Assembly: GCA_017649945.1 (NCBI GenBank)
Contig: JAGCFU010000075.1
Coordinates: 1-32,559, forward strand
DNA length: 32,559 nt
DNA from: Bacteroidales bacterium
Lineage (GTDB): Bacteria; Bacteroidota; Bacteroidia; Bacteroidales; F082
Direction of reading: 5' to 3'
Of this stretch, positions 8,492-17,000 are shown piece by piece. The notes beneath the pieces are model-generated. The model did no database searches and was not told the DNA's origin. It saw only the letters and a list, made by a program, of their open reading frames with translations. Each line of letters begins with the position of its first letter. Position 1 is the first letter of the stretch. A program made the position numbers and the translations under genes.

Positions 8492-8509
8492 AACAAAAAG
8501 AATAAAATG

Positions 8510-8541
8510 CAAAAATATGAATTTTTTTATTAATTTTGCAA
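8510..8541 (-). promoter_or_regulatory. Promoter for yihY (minus strand)
   Basis: On the minus strand there is TATTTTTG (bases 8517 to 8510), an exact match to TAnnTTTG, with TTG at 8541-8539, 21 bases upstream. That is close to the Bacteroidota -33/-7 spacing. The start would lie a few bases further downstream, giving a leader of roughly 10-15 bases before the ATG at 8491. Confidence 0.6.
8531..8538 (+). promoter_or_regulatory. -7 element for the RseC-like gene, within a near-palindrome
   Basis: TAATTTTG matches the Bacteroidota -7 consensus and lies 16 bases before the ATG at 8555, so the leader would be only about 10 bases. It abuts the -33 TTG of the opposite yihY promoter. The surrounding 8530-8549 is almost an inverted repeat (TTAATTTTG / CAAAAAATTAA), which could be an operator or simply two overlapping A+T-rich promoters. 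No clear plus-strand -33 TTG is seen. Confidence 0.5.
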
Positions 8542-8554
8542 AAAATTAATCGAA

Positions 8555-8965
8555 ATGGGAGAACATGTTTCACATCCTGGTGTGATAGTCGGGATAAACG
8601 GCGATGACCTTGACATAGAAATACTTAGCACAAGCTCTTGTGGCTCATGCGGAATCAAGTCGGCATGCGGGATGTCGGAGATGAAAGAGAAACGCATCAC
8701 GGTGCCTAAGCCTGAAGACAAGGAATTCATCGTTGGACAGCCTGTCAGCATCATCATGAACAGCAGCCAAGGCAACAAAGCGGCGTTGTTCGCATATTTC
8801 ATCCCAGCCTTTCTCTTAGTGGCTATCATCGTGATTCTCAGCAACTTATCAATAAAAGAATGGCTCTCAGCCTTAGTCGGAATCGGAGTGATTGCGATTT
8901 ATTACCTCATTTTGTATTTTTTCAAAGACAAGTTGCGGGACGAATTCAAATACGAAATACGTTAG
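8555..8965 (+). CDS. RseC/SoxR-reducing-system family membrane protein
   Basis: 136 aa. The N-terminal part has a cysteine motif SSCGSCGIKSACG (pattern CxxCxxxxxC), followed after the soluble domain by two membrane helices (about 78-97 and 103-121) and a basic C-terminus. This matches the RseC family. RseC proteins accompany Rnf/Rsx gene clusters; in E. coli the Rsx-RseC system keeps the SoxR iron-sulfur cluster reduced. In Bacteroidota an RseC-like gene commonly stands directly before rnfB, as here, so a role with the Rnf complex (assembly or electron transfer) is likely, whereas SoxR reduction is only inherited annotation. Its stop (TAG at 8963-8965) lies in a short heptad run. Confidence 0.85.
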   Translation: MGEHVSHPGVIVGINGDDLDIEILSTSSCGSCGIKSACGMSEMKEKRITVPKPEDKEFIVGQPVSIIMNSSQGNKAALFAYFIPAFLLVAIIVILSNLSIKEWLSALVGIGVIAIYYLILYFFKDKLRDEFKYEIR

Positions 8966-8982
8966 TCTTTAGTTATTAACGA
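8962..8982. repeat. Third, degenerate heptad run at the stop codon of the RseC-like gene
   Basis: TTAGTCT, TTAGTTA and TTAACGA start at 8962, 8969 and 8976, exactly seven bases apart. The first unit supplies the TAG stop of the preceding gene. TTAGTTA is also a unit of the array at 465-541. With three units, chance is harder to exclude than for the first array. Confidence 0.5.
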
Positions 8983-9006
8983 GTTACATTTTTTGCAAAA
9001 TTTTCC

Positions 9007-9037
9007 TTGTATAATTAATATAAAACTATTAATTTTG
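9007..9037 (+). promoter_or_regulatory. Promoter for the rnfBCDGEA series
   Basis: TTG at 9007-9009 and TAATTTTG at 9030-9037 are separated by 20 bases, a good fit to the Bacteroidota -33/-7 promoter. The expected start near 9043 gives a leader of about 20 bases before the rnfB ATG at 9063. No comparable promoter is obvious in the short gaps from rnfB through nqrF, so transcription from here could run far downstream. Confidence 0.65.
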
Positions 9038-9062
9038 CAACCGCTAAAAATATGTTTGTTTT

Positions 9063-9938
9063 ATGAGTAATGTTTTATTATGGTCCTTAGTGATTCTGGG
9101 CATTTTAGGAGGAGTAGCGGCGGTGATTCTGTTCTTCGTCGCGAAGAAGTTCAAGGTTGAAGAGAACCCTCTCATCGACGAGGTCGAGTCAGTGTTGGCA
9201 GGTGCCAACTGCGGTGGCTGTGGTTTCGCCGGTTGCCGTAACTTCGCGGAGGCGTGTGTTAAAGCCGCTGCCGAGAAGAAAAGCCTATCGGGTTTGAACT
9301 GCCCGAGTTCCGACATGTCTAAAGTGGCCGGATTGCTTGGACTTACCGCTACCGTTGCCGAGCCGATGATTGCAGTAGTGCGTTGCAACGGTACTTGTGA
9401 GAACGCACCATCGAAGGTGCATTATGAAGGAGCCGACATCTGCGGCTTCGCCAACACATTGTATGCCGGCGAGAACGGATGTCCTAACGGATGTTTGGGT
9501 TTAGGCGACTGCGTGAAGAAATGCCAGTTCAACGCCCTGCACATCAACAAAGAGACGGGGCTTCCTGAGGTCGACGAAGACAAATGCGTGGGCTGCGGCG
9601 CATGTGCCAAGGCTTGTCCGCGCGGCGTCATCGAGATTCGCGCCAAGGGCAAGAACAACCGCCGTGTATACGTGGCGTGCAACAACGTGGAGAAAGGCGC
9701 CGTGGCGATGAAGAACTGCAAAGTGAGCTGCATCGCTTGCCAGAAGTGCTTCAAGACATGCCCGTTCGAGGCTATCGAGATGCGCGGCAACCTCGCCTAC
9801 ATCGACTTCACAAAGTGCAAGCAATGCCGCAAATGCGTCGAGGCCTGCCCTCGCGGAAGCATCCATGAGGTCAATTTCCCGCCAAGGAAACCGAAAGAAG
9901 AAAAAATTGTTGAACAACCAAGCGAAAGTAAAGAATAA
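9063..9938 (+). CDS. rnfB: Rnf complex subunit B, multi-cluster ferredoxin
   Basis: 291 aa. An N-terminal membrane helix (about 5-27) is followed by the Fe-S domain with C50, C53, C58 and C80 (ANCGGCGFAGC), then ferredoxin-type motifs: C140/C144/C150/C154, CVGCGACAKACP (175-185), CIACQKCFKTCP (223-233) and CKQCRKCVEACP (252-262). It therefore carries the extended set of [4Fe-4S] sites typical of anaerobes, more than the short E. coli RsxB. RnfB is the entry point for electrons from reduced ferredoxin in the ferredoxin:NAD+ oxidoreductase of the cytoplasmic membrane. The C-terminus is a charged tail without motifs. First gene of rnfBCDGEA, three bases before rnfC. Confidence 0.95.
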   Translation: MSNVLLWSLVILGILGGVAAVILFFVAKKFKVEENPLIDEVESVLAGANCGGCGFAGCRNFAEACVKAAAEKKSLSGLNCPSSDMSKVAGLLGLTATVAEPMIAVVRCNGTCENAPSKVHYEGADICGFANTLYAGENGCPNGCLGLGDCVKKCQFNALHINKETGLPEVDEDKCVGCGACAKACPRGVIEIRAKGKNNRRVYVACNNVEKGAVAMKNCKVSCIACQKCFKTCPFEAIEMRGNLAYIDFTKCKQCRKCVEACPRGSIHEVNFPPRKPKEEKIVEQPSESKE

Positions 9939-9941
9939 CGT

Positions 9942-11291
9942 ATGAATCCAATTAAGACATTTCCAAAAGGTGGCGTTCATCCGGAAGAAAACAAGCTTTC
10001 GTCGGATCAGCCTATCATCACATTTGAGATACCTAAACAGGTCATCATCCCACTCGGACAGTGCCTCGGCGCTCCGGCGGAGCCGATAGTGGCGAAAGGC
10101 GACAAAGTGAAGGTGGGACAGCTCATCGCCACGGCGAAGGGTTTCATCAGCGCCAACGTGCACTCGTCAGTGAGCGGCACCGTCAACAAAATCGACGACG
10201 TGATGGACCACACAGGCTACCGTAAGCCGGCTATCTTCATCGACGTGGAAGGCGACGAATGGCTCGAAGGCATCGACACTACCGACACTTTAGTAAAAGA
10301 TATCACACTCTCGAGACAAGAGATTATCGAACGTATCAAACAGCACGGCATAGTGGGTCTCGGCGGCGCCACATTCCCGACATACGTCAAGTTGATGATA
10401 CCGCAGGACAAGAAAGCGGAATACGTCATCATCAATGCAGCGGAATGCGAGCCTTACCTCACCTGCGACAACAGACTGTTGCTCGAGAAACCGTATGAGT
10501 TCCTCGTAGGCGTAAAAGTTATCATGAAAGCCGTCGACGCCCCGAAAGGCGTAATCGGAATCGAGGTGAATAAGATTGAAGTGGCCAAGAAACTTGACGA
10601 AATCATTAAGAACGACAGCTATTTCAGCGGAATAGAAGTACAGCCTTTGAAGACGAAATACCCACAAGGCGGTGAGAAACAAATCATCAAATCAGTGACA
10701 GGACGCGAGGTGCCGTCAGGCAAGCTCCCTATCGAGACAGGATGTGTAGTCGTCAACGTGGCTTCAACATTCGCCATCTACGAGGCGGTGCAGAAGAACA
10801 AACCTTTGGTTTATCGTGTCGTCACCGTGACAGGAAAATCGGTGAAGAAGCCGTCGAACTTCCTCGTCAGAATCGGAACACCTGCCAACATGCTCATCGA
10901 AGCAGCCGGCGGACTCCCTGAAGACACAGCAAACCTCATCAACGGCGGCCCTATGATGGGTAAATCAGTGAGTGTGACAACATTCCCGACCATCAAAGGC
11001 ACTTCCGGCATCTTGATGCTCAACGAGAAAGACGCCCAGCCACGTAAGGTCAGCAACTGCATCCGCTGCGGCAAATGCATGCAGGCCTGCCCGATGGGTC
11101 TTGAGCCATATCTGCTCAACCGTCTCGCACGTCAGAACAACTTTGAGGAGACAGAGAAACACAATATCATGGACTGCATAGAATGCGGCTCATGCGAGTT
11201 CACCTGCCCTGCCAACATCCCGTTAGCCGACTACATCCGTTACGGTAAGACGAAGACAGGACAATTAATACGTTCACGTAATCAGAAATAG
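9942..11291 (+). CDS. rnfC: Rnf complex subunit C, NAD(H)/FMN- and Fe-S-binding
   Basis: 449 aa, membrane-associated cytoplasmic subunit. The N-terminus (FPKGGVHPEENK) is the usual RnfC opening; a barrel-sandwich/biotinyl-like segment (about 45-85) follows, then GLGGATFPTYVKL (139-151) in the NADH-binding Complex-I-51-kDa-like domain, and two [4Fe-4S] motifs near the C-terminus: C373/C376/C379/C383 and C412/C415/C418/C422. Family role is electron delivery to NAD+. It is homologous to NqrA over the N-terminal part but keeps the Fe-S clusters that NqrA lacks, which settles the assignment. Two bases separate it from rnfD. Confidence 0.95.
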   Translation: MNPIKTFPKGGVHPEENKLSSDQPIITFEIPKQVIIPLGQCLGAPAEPIVAKGDKVKVGQLIATAKGFISANVHSSVSGTVNKIDDVMDHTGYRKPAIFIDVEGDEWLEGIDTTDTLVKDITLSRQEIIERIKQHGIVGLGGATFPTYVKLMIPQDKKAEYVIINAAECEPYLTCDNRLLLEKPYEFLVGVKVIMKAVDAPKGVIGIEVNKIEVAKKLDEIIKNDSYFSGIEVQPLKTKYPQGGEKQIIKSVTGREVPSGKLPIETGCVVVNVASTFAIYEAVQKNKPLVYRVVTVTGKSVKKPSNFLVRIGTPANMLIEAAGGLPEDTANLINGGPMMGKSVSVTTFPTIKGTSGILMLNEKDAQPRKVSNCIRCGKCMQACPMGLEPYLLNRLARQNNFEETEKHNIMDCIECGSCEFTCPANIPLADYIRYGKTKTGQLIRSRNQK

Positions 11292-11293
11292 CT

Positions 11294-12277
11294 ATGAATC
11301 AGTTAACAATATCAGGTTCTCCGCATGTTCACGGAGATTTAAGCGTAAGGAAAATAATGTGCATGGTGATTATCGCCTTGCTTCCCGCTTTGCTTGTGGC
11401 CATTTACTATTTCGGCTGGTATGCGTTGCGTCTGACCATCGTCTCGGTGGCGGCTTGCATGCTGACTGAGTGGCTCATCCAGAAATTTTTATTCAAAGGC
11501 CCTTCGACCATCAACGACGGCTCTGCTGCCTTGACAGGTCTGTTACTTGCCTTCAACGTACCTGCCAACCTTCCTTTATGGATGGTCATCGTGGGTAGCG
11601 TCGTTGCCATCGGCATCGCCAAGATGTCGTTCGGCGGCTTGGGCAAAAACCCGTTCAACCCTGCATTGGTAGGTCGTGTGTTCATGCTTGTGTCATTCCC
11701 GACAGCCATGACGACATGGCCAAAGGCACAGCCGATCTTCGACGCAGGCTTCTTCGCTGATGCAGTGACAGGTCCTACCCCACTCAGCCTTCTGAAAGAA
11801 GCAGGTGTCGGAACCTTAGCCAAGTCAGGTGACATGCAGTTCCTCGACATGGTTCTCGGTAACCGTGGCGGTGCTTTCGGTGAGATTTGCGCCATCGCAT
11901 TGTTGATTGGTGCCATCTACCTCATCATCACGAAAGTCATCGACCTCGCTACACCATTGAGCATCCTGCTTACCGTGTTCATCATGACAGGCATCTGCTA
12001 CCTCGTCGACCCGACACAATACATCGCACCATGGTATCATCTGGTTTATGGCGGTCTCATCCTCGGCGCTTTCTTCATGGCAACCGACATGGTGACATCA
12101 CCTATGACAATCCAAGGCAAGATAATCTACGGAATCGGCATAGGTGCCATCACAGTCATCATCAGATTGTGGGGACAGTATCCTGAAGGCGTGTCGTTCG
12201 CCATCCTCATCATGAACGCCGTCGTGCCGCTCCTCAATAAAGGATTTAAACCAAAACGCTTCGGCGTAGTGAAATAA
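11294..12277 (+). CDS. rnfD: Rnf complex subunit D, membrane flavoprotein
   Basis: 327 aa with about nine or ten membrane helices. SFGGLGKNPFNPALVGRVF (112-130) and DAVTGPTPLSLL (156-167) are family signatures; T162 is in the position where ApbE attaches FMN through a phosphoester in RnfD and NqrB. The local motif is TGPT rather than the more usual SGAT, whereas NqrB in this same window has SGAT. RnfD forms part of the ion-translocating core together with RnfA and RnfE. No apbE gene is visible in the window, so the flavin transferase must be encoded elsewhere. Confidence 0.94.
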   Translation: MNQLTISGSPHVHGDLSVRKIMCMVIIALLPALLVAIYYFGWYALRLTIVSVAACMLTEWLIQKFLFKGPSTINDGSAALTGLLLAFNVPANLPLWMVIVGSVVAIGIAKMSFGGLGKNPFNPALVGRVFMLVSFPTAMTTWPKAQPIFDAGFFADAVTGPTPLSLLKEAGVGTLAKSGDMQFLDMVLGNRGGAFGEICAIALLIGAIYLIITKVIDLATPLSILLTVFIMTGICYLVDPTQYIAPWYHLVYGGLILGAFFMATDMVTSPMTIQGKIIYGIGIGAITVIIRLWGQYPEGVSFAILIMNAVVPLLNKGFKPKRFGVVK

Positions 12278-12303
12278 TTGTTGAATCTTAAAATTTTGGA
12301 ATT

Positions 12304-12891
12304 ATGGCAAAGAAAGAATCAACATTAAAGAATATGCTCATCGCCCTGATGGTCATCACCATAGTGTCGGGCGGAGTGCTCGGATATGTCTACGGCCTCA
12401 CCAAGCCTACTATCGACAAGGTGGAAGCCAATAAGAATCTCAAAGCTATCAACGAAGTTTTGAAATCTGACGTTGAGATTGTCAGGACAGAGACTCGGGA
12501 CATTGACGATCTGACATACAATTTAGCATACGACGCTGAAGGCAACTTCATCGGAGCGGCCATCAAGACCTATTCGATGAACGGTTTCGGCGGCAAGGTC
12601 GAATTAATGGTCGGCATGCTTGCAAACGGTGTTATTAATAAGGTGTCTGTTTTGTCACAGGCTGAGACACCGGGTCTTGGCGCCAACATGGTCAACGATA
12701 AATTCAAAGGCCAGTTTGACGGTAAAGATCCTAAGCAATTCGTGCTTAAAGTCAAGAAAGACGGTGGTGACGTCGATGCTATCACAGCCGCCACTATCAG
12801 TTCGAGAGCCGTTTCTGAGGCTGTCAAGAAAGCCGCTGACGGTTTCGAGGCAAACAAAGACCAATTCATGAAAGGAGGAAACAATGAGTAA
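12304..12891 (+). CDS. rnfG: Rnf complex subunit G, periplasmic flavoprotein
   Basis: 195 aa: one N-terminal membrane helix (about 11-31) and a periplasmic FMN-binding domain. ETPGLGA (121-127) is the family signature, and [10 protein letters not shown] (158-167) holds the expected FMN-acceptor threonine T164. The motif is TAAT instead of SGAT; I believe this variant is seen in other Bacteroidota RnfG, but cannot check here. The role is electron transfer on the outer side between RnfD and the RnfA/E core. The last eight bases overlap the start of rnfE, and the end of the gene contains a strong Shine-Dalgarno sequence for rnfE. Confidence 0.93.
   Translation: MAKKESTLKNMLIALMVITIVSGGVLGYVYGLTKPTIDKVEANKNLKAINEVLKSDVEIVRTETRDIDDLTYNLAYDAEGNFIGAAIKTYSMNGFGGKVELMVGMLANGVINKVSVLSQAETPGLGANMVNDKFKGQFDGKDPKQFVLKVKKDGGDVDAITAATISSRAVSEAVKKAADGFEANKDQFMKGGNNE
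12871..12878 (+). promoter_or_regulatory. Strong Shine-Dalgarno sequence for rnfE
   Basis: AAAGGAGG ends five bases before the rnfE ATG (12884), inside the 3' end of rnfG. Bacteroidota genes seldom have such consensus sites, so it supports this start and suggests the eight-base overlap needs efficient re-initiation. Similar sites precede nqrB (AAGGAG, 25181-25186) and nqrE (GAGGAGG, just before 27450). Confidence 0.7.
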
Positions 12892-13474
12892 CTGGAAAAA
12901 CTTCACCAAAGGACTTATCAAGGAGAACCCTATCCTCGTCCTTTTATTAGGATGCTGTCCTACCCTCGCCACAACGACGAGTGCCATCAACGGCATGTCA
13001 ATGGGTCTTGCGACAACATTCGTTCTGATAATGTCAAATTTAGTAATCTCGTTATTGAAGAACTTCATCCCTGACAAGGTGAGAATCCCTTGCTTCATCG
13101 TGGTCATCGCCTCGTTTGTCACTGTGGTTCAGTTGGTTATGCAGGCTTACGTTCCGGATATCTACGAGACATTAGGATTGTTTATTCCGCTCATCGTGGT
13201 GAACTGCATCGTATTGGGACGTGCAGAGGCTTTCGCTTCAAAGAATCCTGTGTGGCCTTCAATCCTCGACGGTGCCGGCATGGGCTTAGGTTTCACTTTC
13301 GCTTTGACGATGCTCGGTTCCATCCGTGAAGTACTCGGCAGCGGCAGTATCTTCAACTGGAGATTCCTCCCAGAGGACGCCAACACTATTCTCATCTTCG
13401 TGCTTGCGCCTGGAGCCTTCATCGCCTTGGGTTATCTCATCGCAATAGTCAACAGATTAAAGAAAACTAAATAA
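12884..13474 (+). CDS. rnfE: Rnf complex subunit E
   Basis: 196 aa, six membrane helices. The N-terminal [24 protein letters not shown] and the central [13 protein letters not shown] are the classic RnfE/NqrD signatures; the cysteine in each half (C25/C26 region and the NC of VNCIVLGR) corresponds to ligands of the intramembrane iron-sulfur cluster shared with RnfA. Together with RnfA it forms the inverted-topology pair through which electrons and probably Na+ cross. Distinguished from NqrD only by neighbours (rnfG, rnfA). Start fixed by the Shine-Dalgarno sequence at 12871-12878. A nine-base gap leads to rnfA. Confidence 0.94.
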   Translation: MSNWKNFTKGLIKENPILVLLLGCCPTLATTTSAINGMSMGLATTFVLIMSNLVISLLKNFIPDKVRIPCFIVVIASFVTVVQLVMQAYVPDIYETLGLFIPLIVVNCIVLGRAEAFASKNPVWPSILDGAGMGLGFTFALTMLGSIREVLGSGSIFNWRFLPEDANTILIFVLAPGAFIALGYLIAIVNRLKKTK

Positions 13475-13483
13475 CAAAGTGCC

Positions 13484-14068
13484 ATGAAAATCATCATCAT
13501 ACTTATATCGACAATCTTTGTCAACAACGTCATTTTGGCGCAGTTTCTCGGAATCTGCCCGTTTTTAGGCACTTCCAAGAAGACTTCCACCGCTGTCGGC
13601 ATGGGCGCCGCCGTTATCTTCGTGCTCGTCCTCGCCACTTTAGTGACATACCTATTAAATAAATACGTCCTCGTGGCGCACGGATTACAGTTCCTGCAGA
13701 CCATCGCCTTCATCCTGGTCATCGCGGCCTTGGTGCAGATGGTTGAGATTATCTTGAAGAAGATAAGTCCGTCGCTCTACACTGCACTCGGCGTGTTTTT
13801 ACCTTTGATTACCACCAACTGCTGCGTTCTCGGCGTATCTTTGAAGGTCGTCGGTGAAGGCTTCATCTACGGAAACAACGTCGGAGAGGCTGTCATCTAC
13901 GCTGCAGGCATCGCCATCGGCTTCGCTGTGGCTTTGATAATCTTCTCAGGCATCCGCGAGCACATCGATCTGATGGAAGCCCCTGAAGGTACCAAAGGCA
14001 CACCTATCGCCTTGATAACAGCCGGTATCCTTGCCATGGCATTCATGGGATTTGGCGGTCTTGTTTAA
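13484..14068 (+). CDS. rnfA: Rnf complex subunit A
   Basis: 194 aa, six membrane helices. NNVILAQFLGICPFLGTSKK near the N-terminus and TTNCCVLGVSL in the middle are the RnfA/NqrE hallmarks, including the cysteines that bind the membrane Fe-S cluster with RnfE. It completes a full rnfBCDGEA set, so a functional ferredoxin:NAD+ complex can be expected. No terminator-like hairpin is visible in the 26 bases between its stop and the peptidase gene, so co-transcription of that gene is plausible. Confidence 0.94.
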   Translation: MKIIIILISTIFVNNVILAQFLGICPFLGTSKKTSTAVGMGAAVIFVLVLATLVTYLLNKYVLVAHGLQFLQTIAFILVIAALVQMVEIILKKISPSLYTALGVFLPLITTNCCVLGVSLKVVGEGFIYGNNVGEAVIYAAGIAIGFAVALIIFSGIREHIDLMEAPEGTKGTPIALITAGILAMAFMGFGGLV

Positions 14069-14094
14069 GAATTTAACCTATTAAAACTATACCA

Positions 14095-17000
14095 ATGAAG
14101 AAATTAAACTTACGTAGATTGCTCATAGTCGGGGTGTTAGCTCTTATTTCAAGCACGACTATAGCACAAACCTACACTTATCCTGTAAAGGAGAAACAAG
14201 GCTTCTCGGTAAGCCAGAAGACCCGTGACGGTATGCGCATCAGCTATGAACTGGGTCAGTTCTCACTGAATCAGTTGAATTACCGTGGCGAAGAGATGTC
14301 AGAGATTTCAATAAAAGGCATAGTGCTTCCTAACACAGCAGGCAGCCCTAACCTTCCGACGGAGAGCCGCATGATGGCAATCCCGACAGGTGCCAAGGCA
14401 ACTCTCAACGTCGTTAGTTACGACATGGAAGTCATCAAGAACGTGGAAATCGCCCCTGCCCTTCGCATTCAGGCTGAGGCAGAGGAACCTGACATGAATT
14501 ACACCAAGGACATGAGTGTTTACGGTAAAGACGCTTTATATCCGGCTGAACCTTTCATCGCCGCATCCACATATATCCGTGGCGTTGATGCCGTGACAGT
14601 GTCTATCACACCATTCCAATACAACCCTGTCACAAAAGACCTCATCGTCTACAGCAACGTTGAGCTTTCCTTGACATACGAGGGCGGCAACGGACAGTTC
14701 GGTGAAGACCGTTTGCGTTCACCATACTGGGATCCTATCCTCGCAGCAGAGTTGATTAACTACGACCAGCTCCCTGTCATAGACTATGCAGCACGTATGC
14801 AGCAGTGGCTCCGTGACGGTGCTGAAGGTGCAGAATACATCATCATCACTCCTAACAACGACGATTGGGCACCTTACGCTGAGCAGCTTAAGGAATATCG
14901 TATGAAACAAGGTATCATCACAGAGGTTTACCGTATAGATGAAATGCCGGCTACCACTACCACTCAGATGAAAGATTGGTTCCACAACGCCTACGACACA
15001 TGGGAAATCGCTCCTGTGGCAGTATGTCTGTTGGGCGACCATAACACCAACATGACACAGGGTATTCCGGCTGAGACAACAAGCCACCCTTACAACGGAA
15101 GCTGTATCACCGACAACTTCTACGCTGACGCACAAGGCAACGACAACCTGCCGGATATGGTATTCTGCCGTTTAGTGGCACAAAATGCCACCGAGCTCCC
15201 TGTCTTCGTCGGTAAACAGATAGAATACGAATACACTAACCCGAACATGGATCCGACTTTCTACACCAGCCCTGTCACAGCTTTAGGATGGCAGACTGAA
15301 CGTTGGTTCCAGCTTTGCTCAGAGGTGTTTGGCGGTTACATGCGCAACCACGGCTATACCCCACAGCGTATCAACTGTATCTACGATGGAACACCGGGCA
15401 GTATCTGGTCATCTAACCAGAACACTTCTATGGTTACGAGCTATTTCGGACCTACATATATGAATTATATCCCTGCCACTCCTACTGAACTCGGTGGCTG
15501 GACAGGCGGATCACCTGATCAGGTCGTGCAAGCTGTCAACAACGGTACATTCTGGGTACAGCACCGTGACCACGGTCTTGATGAAGGATGGGGTGAACCT
15601 GCAGTTCGCAACAACCATATCGACCAGATGAACAACGTAGGCAAGATGCCTTTCGTCATGTCAATCAACTGCCAGACTGGTATGTTCAACTACACCGGCT
15701 CGAACGGCAACTGCTTCACTGAGAAATGGCTGCGTCGCACCTTCAACGGCGAGAATGCCGGTGCTGTAGGCGTGCTCTCTCCTACTGAGGTTTCATACTC
15801 ATTCGTCAACGACGCTTTCGTTTGGGGTGTTTACGACCTCTTCGACGGCGACTTCATGCCTGACTACGGTCCATATGCCGGCAACACAGGCAACTGGATG
15901 CCAGCTTTCGGTAACGTGGCCGGAAAATACTTCCTCGCACAGAGTTCATGGCCATCCAACCCGGGTTCTAAAGACATCACCTACACCATGTTCACAGCAC
16001 ACTGTGACGCTTTCTTGCGCATTTACACACAAGTGCCTCAGACAATGGCGGTATCACACCAGAGCGTGCAGCTCGCCGGTCTCGACAATTTCCAGATTAC
16101 AGCACCTGAAGGCACTACTATAGCCCTTACGACAGGTGAAGGCGAGAACCTCGAAATAGTGGCAGTGGCACAGGCAACAGGCAGCATCCAGTCTATCGAG
16201 ATAGCTCCACAGGTGCCTCCGACAGTGCTCAGACTCACCGTAACAGGTCAGAACTACCTCCGTTACGAGGCTGACATCGACGTCATCCCTGCTGAAGGAC
16301 CATATATCATCATCAACAGCTATGAACTCGGCAATGAAGCAACACAGCTCAACTTCGGCGATGACGCTGAATTCAACATCCAGCTCAAGAACGTAGGAAA
16401 TTCATTGGCCCCAGCCGGCAACATGACACTCACTTCAGACTCAGAATACGTCACAATTACCAACGGTAGCATCGATTTCAGCGCCATCAACTCAAACGAC
16501 ACAATGGATATTGATGATGCATTCAGCTTCACAATCTCAGATGAGGTGCCAAACAAGACAAACATCCACTTCATTGTGACTATCACAAGTGGCGACGACA
16601 CCTATGAGAGCAATATCACGATGAAGGCTTATGCCCCTGTCTTTGAAATCGGTAACGTCATCATCAGAGAACTTGACGGCAACGACAACGGTCGTCTTGA
16701 TCCAGGTGAGACAGCGAGACTCAAGTTCCATGTTTCCAACACAGGCAACGCCAACTCGAAAGTAACCGACGTGAATATCACGATAAACAATATGTTCATG
16801 CAGTTATTGAGTGAGCCTACAATTACTGTCGACACTATCGAGGCAAGCGGCACTTATTATGCGAACTTCGACGTTTATGTCGGCGGCGCACCATCAGGTT
16901 TCTCTGCAGAATATTCATTGGATGTCGTATCCGGCGCTTATACATGCTCCAAAAACTTCGTATCAAAGATCGGCCTCAACGCTGAAGACTTTGAGTCAGG

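Noticed and set aside
11407-11916. 169-aa minus-strand open frame inside rnfD
   Set aside because: It is antisense to a conserved membrane-protein gene and reads as a low-complexity shadow.
14069-14094. Terminator or promoter between rnfA and peptidase 1
   Set aside because: No stable inverted repeat, T-run or TAnnTTTG element is visible in the 26 bases.
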